Notes under the pieces: model-generated | Databases searched by the model: none | Told to the model about the DNA's origin: nothing | What the model saw: only the letters and a program-made list of their open reading frames with translations | Position numbers and translations under genes: made by a program | Shown: piece after piece, positions 8,481 to 15,073 of the stretch | How the letters are laid out: each line of letters opens with the position of its first letter | Numbering within the stretch: position 1 is the first letter of the stretch | Origin: JBELHO01 sp042091375 | GTDB lineage: Bacteria; Pseudomonadota; Gammaproteobacteria; Enterobacterales; Alteromonadaceae | NCBI GenBank assembly: GCA_042091375.1 | Contig: JBELHO010000004.1 | Location: forward strand, 62,001-126,000 | Direction of reading: 5' to 3' | Length of the DNA stretch: 64,000 bases

Positions 8481-8960
8481 CTATTTTTTCAAAGAGTGTT
8501 GTTTTTCAACAATGTCTTCTATTTTTAACAGCAAGGTATCAATCTTCATTTCTAACTGTTTGTTGTGAGAGAGGATTTCTTTATTTTGTTTTCTCAATTC
8601 ACGGTTTTTGACATTGGTGTCAGAAAAACCGACAAATTTATTTACAAATTGAGCACCGACAAAACCTACCATACCGACACCAATATAAAACATTGCTGCG
8701 ACGATAATCCGCCCTTCAAAAGACACCGGAAAAAAATCGCCAAAACCAATAGTGCTAGCACTCATTTGTAAAGTCCAAAAGGCGTCGCGATAGGTATTAA
8801 TATTACTACCAGTGACCAATGATTCATAGTGAAATAGGGGCACAGATAACAAGGCTATAACAGCATATAGAACGACTATGGTGATCAATAATAAGTAAAA
8901 TGAATTGTAATTTTTTACACCAAATTCATCGACCGTATAAGTTTTCATCGATTTTTTCAT
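8481..8960 (-). CDS. two-TM ion channel protein, probable K+ channel
   Basis: 159 residues: TM1 (about 20-42), a pore helix and selectivity filter STIGFGDF near residue 72, TM2 (about 84-106), then a C-terminal coiled coil (about 115-159). The filter TIGFGD matches the TxGYGD/GFGD class of Ion_trans_2 potassium channels. There is no RCK or cyclic-nucleotide domain, so gating may be by partners. It is the last gene of the yjfI-pspA-yjfK operon, 6 bp after the 109-aa gene, which suggests a job in membrane-potential or stress homeostasis alongside the PspA-like protein. Confidence 0.82.
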   Translation of the reverse strand: MKKSMKTYTVDEFGVKNYNSFYLLLITIVVLYAVIALLSVPLFHYESLVTGSNINTYRDAFWTLQMSASTIGFGDFFPVSFEGRIIVAAMFYIGVGMVGFVGAQFVNKFVGFSDTNVKNRELRKQNKEILSHNKQLEMKIDTLLLKIEDIVEKQHSLKK

Positions 8961-8966
8961 AACAGT

Positions 8967-9296
8967 TTACTTTTTAGCTGCTGATACATAATTAATTAAA
9001 TCATCCATCAACTTTTTTTTAATTTCAAGTTGTTGTTCAGGATCGAGTTGGTATTTTTCAGCTAACACTTGGTAATCATCTTTAGATAGGCTAACAGTAA
9101 GTCGAGGTCGTTTTGGACGTTTATTGGTAGTTAAACCGAGGATTTCTCTAATTTTGTCTGAGGGACTCAGGCCTGCTTCCAAGGCTTCTTTGCGAATTTC
9201 TAACTGAACTTTTTCATCCATATCAAAGGCAATTTGCGTCGCTTTTGCGGCTTTGACTGATGACTGCCATTTTTCAGGTACTTGCCTACTACTCAC
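8967..9296 (-). CDS. conserved small protein of the PspA-like operon, function unknown
   Basis: 109 residues from a GTG start (VSSRQVPEKW) placed one base after the yjfK stop. An upstream in-frame ATG at 9329 would overlap yjfK by 32 bases and add an unlikely hydrophobic leader, so GTG is preferred. The protein has no membrane segment, is rich in Lys and Glu, and its middle (LSPSDKIREILGL) looks helical. The segment RPRLTVSLSKDDYQVLAEKY resembles a ribbon-helix-helix or adaptor fold, though I cannot name a family. It sits between yjfK and the ion-channel gene in tight spacing, so it is probably co-translated. Confidence 0.75.
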   Translation of the reverse strand: MSSRQVPEKWQSSVKAAKATQIAFDMDEKVQLEIRKEALEAGLSPSDKIREILGLTTNKRPKRPRLTVSLSKDDYQVLAEKYQLDPEQQLEIKKKLMDDLINYVSAAKK

Positions 9297-9297
9297 A

Positions 9298-9936
9298 TTA
9301 ACTTCCCGGATACATATCAACAATATCACTTAATGGTCGATATAAAGTAAGAAATACTTCAGTATCACCATCATCCCATACTTCTATATCAAGTCCTCTT
9401 GATTGGTCGTGATTTAACAAGCGAAAACTTTCAAATTGCTCGCCCGCATCTTTACCTTCATAACTCGATAAGGTTTGCGTGCGATGATCCTTGCGATGAA
9501 AATAGCCAACTTTTGCAAATAGACATTGCTGATATTCCTCAGCGCTCCAACCCGAGGATAGTTGTGTATCGCTTTGTCGCGTTAAAAAAGCTTGCCCAGG
9601 TTCATCAAAAACAGCTGAAAATTCATCGAGATCAAATAAGGTTTCAACATCTTCGTGGGCTATTTTTAAAGCGAATTTTAAGTGAGTTTGATCATCGACA
9701 TCTAAACTGAGATACAGTTGTGTTGCCATTGCACCCGTTAACACCCATTCAGTATCTACAGAATGTTCAAATTCATAACTATTGATCGCCGATACTTGAA
9801 ATTGTTGATTGCGCAATATTTCAGGTAAGGCAAAACTGTCAGTTAATACAATAATATCGTTGATCTGTAACTCAGATGCTTTGGTCACAGTGCGGTGGCT
9901 TTTATCTTGATTGAATATTCGTTTAAAAAAACTCAT
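9298..9936 (-). CDS. yjfK: DUF2491 family protein, YjfK-like
   Basis: 212 residues, soluble and acidic, with no signal peptide. The N-terminus (MSFFKRIFNQDKS), the ELQINDIIVLTDSFALPEILRNQ segment and the late LDIEVWDDGDTEVFLTLYRPLSDI block fit DUF2491/YjfK. In E. coli yjfK follows yjfJ (PspA family) and yjfI in one operon; the same order and strand are found here (yjfI, pspA-like, yjfK). The molecular function is unknown; association with a PspA/IM30 protein points to membrane maintenance. Confidence 0.8.
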   Translation of the reverse strand: MSFFKRIFNQDKSHRTVTKASELQINDIIVLTDSFALPEILRNQQFQVSAINSYEFEHSVDTEWVLTGAMATQLYLSLDVDDQTHLKFALKIAHEDVETLFDLDEFSAVFDEPGQAFLTRQSDTQLSSGWSAEEYQQCLFAKVGYFHRKDHRTQTLSSYEGKDAGEQFESFRLLNHDQSRGLDIEVWDDGDTEVFLTLYRPLSDIVDMYPGS

Positions 9937-10009
9937 TGATACACCCTAAAATCGCCCCTCTGATCAACTCTATCACGACCAGAGCTTGGACGATTTAGTA
10001 AATTAATGA

Positions 10010-10699
10010 TTATTTTTGTTTGGCTTTTAAGCGTTCTAAAACTGAATTTGCATTATTATCAGTTGCACCAATACCGGCTTCTTTCAATTGCGCGGCAAGG
10101 GAATTATCTGAATTTTCAGATTCTAATAACTCGGCAGCTTTCATTTTATCATCAAATTTTTGTTGTTTGGCTTTGATGCGCTCTAATGAGTCCTTAGCAT
10201 TCAGTAGTTTAGAGTTACTTGATGAAAAGTTATCGGTAATGGCTGAGGTTGCTTTTTGGACACTCTCAGTGGTTTTAACCATAGACAACTGACGTTTGTA
10301 CTCTTGCACTTGCCGCTCACTTTTCTTTACTAATTCTTTTAAGCGATTGGCGCTGGCAGTAAAACTGTCTAATGCCTGTTGTTGATTGGCAAGCTCAGTT
10401 TCTAAATTAGAAATTTTTTCTGCGACTGCCATCGCTAAGTTTTCATCACCTTTTTCTAGGGCTTGTACCGCATAACCTTCGTGCTCAGTAACTTCTCTGG
10501 TAATTCGATCCACTTCGCGGCTAGCTGCCATTTGCTGTGCCATCACCCCAGTCAAGTCGCGTTTTGCTTTCGTTAAGTGGTTTTCGGCATCGCGAATTTC
10601 TTGTTCAAATATACGCGTAGCATTTGAATCAACTATCGCTTCTCCAACTTCTGTTGCGCCACCGCGAATAGCGGTCATAATTTTTTTAAAAATGCTCAT
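10010..10699 (-). CDS. yjfJ: PspA/IM30 family protein, YjfJ-like
   Basis: 229 residues, almost entirely helical coiled coil, starting MSIFKKIMTAIRGGATEVGEAIVD. A short amphipathic N-terminal helix followed by long hairpin helices is the PspA/IM30/Vipp1 plan (bacterial ESCRT-III-like membrane remodelling). Length matches PspA (about 220). The neighbours are yjfI and yjfK, and not pspBC or pspF, so it belongs to the YjfJ branch. Expected role: oligomerisation on damaged or remodelled inner membrane. Spacing of 24 bp after yjfI indicates cotranscription. Confidence 0.88.
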   Translation of the reverse strand: MSIFKKIMTAIRGGATEVGEAIVDSNATRIFEQEIRDAENHLTKAKRDLTGVMAQQMAASREVDRITREVTEHEGYAVQALEKGDENLAMAVAEKISNLETELANQQQALDSFTASANRLKELVKKSERQVQEYKRQLSMVKTTESVQKATSAITDNFSSSNSKLLNAKDSLERIKAKQQKFDDKMKAAELLESENSDNSLAAQLKEAGIGATDNNANSVLERLKAKQK

Positions 10700-10723
10700 A
10701 ATAAACTCCTAAAAATGTGGTTA

Positions 10724-11149
10724 TTAAATTAGATATTCGCTCATGTCGTCGATTATTTCGATAGCATTGTTATTTAATACCGCTAGTTCATGTTCAATGT
10801 CGTCATAAGTAGATTGAATTGATAAAGCACCAAAGATAACGTACTTATCACCAATTTTTGAGAACGAAGACAGTGGCATAGGAATGTTCATTTCAAGCAT
10901 ACTGGTGTGCATGTTACCTATGCAGTCTGGTTTTACCTCTTCACTTCCCCACAAGTAGGTAATGCAAAGGATTTGATCGTCTGTTACAGAAACAAAAATC
11001 GGTAATTCTTCACGTCCAATAACAGTTATTTGCAATACATCAACTTCTCCAGAAATAGGTTGGCAGTCAAACACCATACCTGTTTCAGAATTATCTGCTA
11101 GCGTATTCAAATGGTTAGCAATTTTGTGAATGTTCATGTTTTTCCTCAT
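10724..11149 (-). CDS. yjfI: DUF2170 family protein, YjfI-like
   Basis: 141 residues, soluble, with no cysteine motif or catalytic signature visible beyond a conserved-looking CQPISGEVDVLQITVIGREELPI region. Size, strand and place immediately before a PspA-like gene match E. coli YjfI (DUF2170). It is first in the five-gene operon yjfI-pspA-yjfK-109aa-channel. Its promoter carries two copies of a palindromic operator (11193-11205, 11228-11240). Function is unknown. Confidence 0.8.
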   Translation of the reverse strand: MRKNMNIHKIANHLNTLADNSETGMVFDCQPISGEVDVLQITVIGREELPIFVSVTDDQILCITYLWGSEEVKPDCIGNMHTSMLEMNIPMPLSSFSKIGDKYVIFGALSIQSTYDDIEHELAVLNNNAIEIIDDMSEYLI

Positions 11150-11192
11150 TTATTATCAAATGCGAACAGTCCAATTCTACTTTTCGCGTTAC

Positions 11193-11205
11193 GACATATT
11201 ATGTC
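11193..11205. promoter_or_regulatory. palindromic operator, copy 1 (yjfI promoter)
   Basis: Perfect inverted repeat GACATATTATGTC (arms GACATA/TATGTC, one central base), extendable to 15 bp with flanking C and G. It lies just downstream of the predicted transcription start of yjfI. The same 13-mer or its reverse complement occurs at 11228 and 14985. I saw no further copy in the window. Confidence 0.75.
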
Positions 11206-11214
11206 GATGGAGTT

Positions 11215-11242
11215 AATTTAACACCTCGACATAATATGTCAA
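11215..11242 (-). promoter_or_regulatory. candidate yjfI operon promoter
   Basis: A perfect -35 TTGACA (11242-11237) and a -10-like TAAATT (11220-11215) are 16 bp apart on the minus strand. An A-rich block of repeated AATAAT lies just upstream and may act as an UP element. Operator copy 2 covers the -35 and copy 1 falls just past the expected start site, a layout typical of repression. Confidence 0.55.
11228..11240. promoter_or_regulatory. palindromic operator, copy 2 (yjfI promoter)
   Basis: GACATAATATGTC, the exact reverse complement of copy 1, centred 35 bp from it (a little over three helical turns). It overlaps the TTGACA -35 hexamer of the yjfI promoter. Confidence 0.75.
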
Positions 11243-11283
11243 GGGCTTGTTGGTTTTTTTATTATTTATTATTTATTATTAGC

Positions 11284-13011
11284 CTATTGCAAGTGAGCAT
11301 TGTTTAGACCTTGCTGATCTCGCCAAGCATTCTGGTGCAATTGATATATTGCATGACTGCCTAAATAATTTATCGGTACCGCCGCTTTATTTTGGTAAAA
11401 CTGCTGAGGAAAGTCAAAAGCGCCTTTGATCATGGCTAGAGTAAGCCAGTTTTGTTTGTTGTGAAAATCTTCTTGTGCCAAGGCATTGAGTTGTTTCAAT
11501 CGCGCTAGCGGGCTTGCTCCCTGTTTGGCAGCAATAGTCCAGCCCCATTCTCCGAAGCTAGGGATGTTGTCGTGATATTGCTGAACATGGGCAAAATCAG
11601 CGGCATCAACTGTTTTACCTATGGCAATAAAAGCTTCTTTGGCATGATATGGGCTAGTCGACTGAACTGACATTAAGCCATCTCCTGATAGTAATTGCTT
11701 GAGACGCGCATAAAAATTCACTGAATATAATTTATTGAGATCAGGATGGCTTGGATCGGGTAAGTCAACAATAATGGCATCAAAAACCTTACCTTGTGCC
11801 AGTAATTGATCAATAGCTATAAATGCATCACTATAGATTAATTTGACGTTTGGTTGAGATAAACTCCCTTGATTAAGATGTAGCACTTGTTCAGCTAAAC
11901 TAAATGGCAGCTTACTGTGGGGATCAATAAACAGTTCAATTAATTGTTTATCTAAATCGATTAACGTTACCTGCTCAGGCTGCCATTGCAGCACGTCTCT
12001 TAACGCCAGGCCATCACCACCGCCTATGATCAAGATATTGTTTTGTCTTGCCGAGCCGGCAAGGGCAGGCGCCACTAAGTAGCTGTGATATATTTTTTCG
12101 TCGGCAGAGGAAAATTGCAGTCGACCATTTAAGTAAAAATTAACCACATCTCCCTGCTCTATGCCCATGTGCCGTTGCGTGAATGTCAATTGTTGATATC
12201 GGGTTTTATCGCTGTACACTACCTTGTCTAGGTAGAGTAAATTACTCATTTGATTGAGCCAAGTATTGCCTTGTTGGTAAATAAATATAATGCCAATTAA
12301 AAAAATGCTATGCAGTGCAACTAACAATTTTCGCCAATGCAGTTTATGCCAATATATAATAATAAAAATTAAACCTGCGCAGAGGTTCAGAGCTGCAGTT
12401 AAGGCACTGGCTTTACTGATGTCAATGGACAATAAAAAAATCACCCAAATTGCAGCACCAATACCGGCGCCAATATAATCAGCGCCGTAAATAGTGCCTA
12501 AATTATTGGCGAGATGTTTTTGATGGAGTTGCTCGCGAATATTGGCGATCAATGGGATTTCCATACCAATGAAAAAACCCAGTAATAAGCCAAAAGCATA
12601 AGGGCTATGCAGGGCTAAATAGGTGAGTTGTTTGAACAAACCACCTGTTGGCAAAGCATCGGGTGGTAAAGCAAAGGTCTCGGCAAGCAACTGAGGGAGT
12701 AACTGACTTATGGCAATTAAACCACCAATAATGATGATGGCTGTTGCACCTAAAATAGCGATAAGCAATTCAAGCCAAACAAAACCATTAAAGGCACAGC
12801 GAATTTTGCGCGCGCAAAATGCGCCCAAGCCCATGGCGACGATCATTAAGCCGATCATGGTATAAATTGCACTCTCCATTACGCCAAGTACGCGACCGGC
12901 ATAATGAGAAAGTAGGTATTCATAAATTAAACCACAGCCAGCTAAAACCGCCATGGTAATGATCAACAGCAAATCGTGCCAGAACAGGCGACGCTTTATC
13001 AACAAAGTCAT
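11284..13011 (-). CDS. membrane-fused polyamine aminopropyltransferase (spermidine synthase-like)
   Basis: 575 residues in two parts. Residues 1 to about 245 hold roughly seven hydrophobic helices with basic loops. Residues about 260-530 form a spermidine synthase fold with the SAM/dcSAM site GGGDGLALRD, the acidic strand end LIDLDK, and the catalytic-loop region VDLPDPSHPDLNKLYS. Soluble SpeE is about 290 residues, so this is the long membrane-linked class. It probably transfers an aminopropyl group from decarboxylated SAM at the inner membrane. No speD is present in the window. In E. coli yjf operons the polyamine link is the glutathionylspermidine synthase homologue YjfC; here this enzyme takes that place. 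Exact substrate unknown. Confidence 0.82.
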   Translation of the reverse strand: MTLLIKRRLFWHDLLLIITMAVLAGCGLIYEYLLSHYAGRVLGVMESAIYTMIGLMIVAMGLGAFCARKIRCAFNGFVWLELLIAILGATAIIIIGGLIAISQLLPQLLAETFALPPDALPTGGLFKQLTYLALHSPYAFGLLLGFFIGMEIPLIANIREQLHQKHLANNLGTIYGADYIGAGIGAAIWVIFLLSIDISKASALTAALNLCAGLIFIIIYWHKLHWRKLLVALHSIFLIGIIFIYQQGNTWLNQMSNLLYLDKVVYSDKTRYQQLTFTQRHMGIEQGDVVNFYLNGRLQFSSADEKIYHSYLVAPALAGSARQNNILIIGGGDGLALRDVLQWQPEQVTLIDLDKQLIELFIDPHSKLPFSLAEQVLHLNQGSLSQPNVKLIYSDAFIAIDQLLAQGKVFDAIIVDLPDPSHPDLNKLYSVNFYARLKQLLSGDGLMSVQSTSPYHAKEAFIAIGKTVDAADFAHVQQYHDNIPSFGEWGWTIAAKQGASPLARLKQLNALAQEDFHNKQNWLTLAMIKGAFDFPQQFYQNKAAVPINYLGSHAIYQLHQNAWRDQQGLNNAHLQ

Positions 13012-13037
13012 AAAATTAGTAAAGTATAACTCAGTGG

Positions 13038-13940
13038 CTAGGCCATCAAACCTGTTAAGATCAATGCGATAGAAATGCTGATCGCCATTTCAACACTCGC
13101 AACACCGACGTTGTGTTGTTGATCTACCTCTTCGGTTAAGTTAATGCCCCATAAAATCATCCGTTTGGCAAAACTAGTTAACAGCGCCACTAAAATAGTC
13201 ATGATGATGCTAAATATTAACCACCACATAATGCTGTGCATTAACGTTTCAGGATCATAGGTGAGAAAGTAGCTGGCAGCTGTGACAGCCAAGGCGGTAC
13301 TGATCACTTGTCCTGCATAACGAATGGCCAGAGCCACTTGTCCGTTGGCAAAAGCTTGTTGTAAGCAGTCGTCTTGATTAGCGCGGGCGTATTGTTTTTC
13401 TTTAATGCGAGTGACCATTACTAGCATGGCTTGTGAAACAACAAAGCCGGAAATAATGGCAATAAAAGTATTGATATCTAAACCATCAACCCACAATAAC
13501 ACGGCGCGAATGACGATAGCGGTAGCTATGGCGCCTGCAGCATCAACCAAACCAACGGTGATGTTGCGAGCTTTTATTTGTTCAGTTTTATCTATTTGGT
13601 TGAGTGCTAAACGGTCGTGAACAAAACGACCTATTTTAATCAGTATTAAACCCAGCAGGCCATATGACAACATTCCTATGACCTCCATTTGATAGCTTTG
13701 CGCATTTTCACCGGAAATCGCGCCGGTAAGCACTATACCCAGTGCCGCGACACTTCCGGCAACACTGATCCCAAAAGCAAAGTTATCCTGCTTTGCTAGT
13801 TCGTCGGTGGCATTGACTTGCGCAGACAGTCCAGATATGAACTTCATCGCACCGAGCAATAAAATGGCAATACCTATATCTATTGCCAGATAATTGATCA
13901 ATTCAACAGATAGTCCGGTAATTTCAAACATTGTATTCAT
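13038..13940 (-). CDS. yjfL: tandem DUF350 membrane protein, YjfL-like
   Basis: 300 residues with about eight membrane helices arranged as two similar halves. Each half contains the DUF350 motif of small residues and a G: NFAFGISVAGSVAALGIVLTG near residue 53 and HNVGVASVEMAISISIALILTG near the C-terminus. E. coli YjfL has one DUF350 unit of about 130 residues, so this is a duplicated form. It lies 26 bp after the spermidine-synthase-like gene's start side and 24 bp from the lipoprotein gene, in one operon. Function unknown; the association with PspA-like proteins is recurrent. Confidence 0.82.
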   Translation of the reverse strand: MNTMFEITGLSVELINYLAIDIGIAILLLGAMKFISGLSAQVNATDELAKQDNFAFGISVAGSVAALGIVLTGAISGENAQSYQMEVIGMLSYGLLGLILIKIGRFVHDRLALNQIDKTEQIKARNITVGLVDAAGAIATAIVIRAVLLWVDGLDINTFIAIISGFVVSQAMLVMVTRIKEKQYARANQDDCLQQAFANGQVALAIRYAGQVISTALAVTAASYFLTYDPETLMHSIMWWLIFSIIMTILVALLTSFAKRMILWGINLTEEVDQQHNVGVASVEMAISISIALILTGLMA

Positions 13941-13964
13941 AGTATTTCCTTTTGCAATTTATCG

Positions 13965-14939
13965 CTATTTACCGCGTCTAAAACTACGAGAAGTGGTATT
14001 TTTACTGTTTCTGAAGCTGGCACTTTTACTGGCGGAACTGGTTTTGGCGTATTTGCTTCTAGTGCTATTAGAGTTAAAACGCTTAGCGCTGGTTTGAGCG
14101 CTTCTACTTTGTCCAGACAAACTAGACGAGCCAGTTTTACTTTTGCTGTATGGACTGCTGTACCGTTGGCCTTTTCGTTCGAACGATTTTCTCGCCCTGT
14201 TATCGACTTGGTTTTGTTTGCTAAGTTGGCTAGGAGAGCTATAACGCGAACGACCATAGTCATTGTAATAACTGTAGTTGCGTTTTCGTCCCCAATCATT
14301 GTAGTAGACACGGCGTGAACCAAATACATCACCCATCATTGAATACATGCCATACCAAGCCCAAAACGACATGCCATTGCTTGCTGTCGTCCATTGTCCG
14401 TAACTGGGGTTGCCAATCAGTTGCTCTCCGGTGCCAAAGTCTTGAGCATTATTTGCTTTTAAGCTTTGTGCTTTTGACAAAGAATTGACTCTGGGCAGGG
14501 TGCCATTTGACATATCAGCTAACACATTAAGGGGATCACTTAGGGCGTCAGAATACAATACCGGATCCGCAGCTTGATATATATTGATCAACTCATCGTA
14601 AATAGCTTGCGTATTGGCAAACATATTGGGTTGAGTTTTTACTGTATTTAAGCGGTCAAGCAAGGCTAAATACATGGGGCCTTGGATGCTAGCGTCTTTG
14701 GCAAATTCATCAATTAGGGTTGATAAATCAGGACGAATTTGTCGAAGTTTATTGGCATACTGGCTGATCAGGCTAGCATTGCGAACCGTTCCTTGTTGCA
14801 GTGCCTCGGCCAATGACATTATTCGCTGTTCAGTAATAGGGGTTTGTTGAGCTATTTGCTCTTTTATCGGGTCGCCACAACCGGCTAATACCAATAAAAC
14901 AGTCAATACTAATAAAGTTAAATGACGCATCTGTGCCAT
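13965..14939 (-). CDS. lipoprotein with basic, Ser/Tyr/Arg-rich tail, function unknown
   Basis: 324 residues. Signal with lipobox LAGC (lipidated Cys21). A helical domain (about 25-145) is followed by a Trp/Tyr/Met-rich segment (SFWAWYGMYSMMGDVFG) and then a low-complexity tail of about 110 residues packed with Ser, Arg, Lys and Tyr. The tail would be strongly positive and could bind peptidoglycan, LPS or nucleic acid. It heads the operon lipoprotein-DUF350-spermidine synthase and has one copy of the shared palindrome in its promoter. I do not recognise a named family. Confidence 0.8.
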   Translation of the reverse strand: MAQMRHLTLLVLTVLLVLAGCGDPIKEQIAQQTPITEQRIMSLAEALQQGTVRNASLISQYANKLRQIRPDLSTLIDEFAKDASIQGPMYLALLDRLNTVKTQPNMFANTQAIYDELINIYQAADPVLYSDALSDPLNVLADMSNGTLPRVNSLSKAQSLKANNAQDFGTGEQLIGNPSYGQWTTASNGMSFWAWYGMYSMMGDVFGSRRVYYNDWGRKRNYSYYNDYGRSRYSSPSQLSKQNQVDNRARKSFERKGQRYSSPYSKSKTGSSSLSGQSRSAQTSAKRFNSNSTRSKYAKTSSASKSASFRNSKNTTSRSFRRGK

Positions 14940-14984
14940 AGTTCCTTTAAAATGCTATGGTTATCATTTATTAATAACATTCAA

Positions 14985-14997
14985 GACATAATATGTC
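14985..14997. promoter_or_regulatory. palindromic operator, copy 3 (lipoprotein/DUF350/aminopropyltransferase operon)
   Basis: GACATAATATGTC, flanked by A and T to give a 15-bp perfect palindrome, lies 46 bp upstream of the lipoprotein start. It is identical to operator copies 1 and 2 in the core 13 bp, tying the two operons to one regulator. Confidence 0.75.
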
Positions 14998-15018
14998 TAT
15001 TATTATTAGCAACTAATT

Positions 15019-15032
15019 ATCACAAATGTGAT
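15019..15032. promoter_or_regulatory. second palindrome in the glnE/lipoprotein divergent region
   Basis: ATCACAAATGTGAT, arms ATCACA/TGTGAT around AA. It sits 42 bp before glnE and 22 bp from the GACATAATATGTC copy. It could be an operator for either gene. The half-sites resemble CRP half-sites but their spacing and orientation are wrong for CRP. Confidence 0.4.
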
Positions 15033-15073
15033 CATCGTTTTTTTAACTATGCGTTAAGTTTATCGAGGAATGT

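Noticed and set aside
10010..10699. Classical phage-shock pspA
   Set aside because: There is no pspB, pspC or pspF and no sigma-54-type promoter; the yjfI and yjfK neighbours place it in the YjfJ branch.
15019..15032. CRP site before glnE
   Set aside because: The half-sites ATCACA/TGTGAT are in the wrong order and spacing for TGTGA-N6-TCACA; kept only as an unassigned palindrome.
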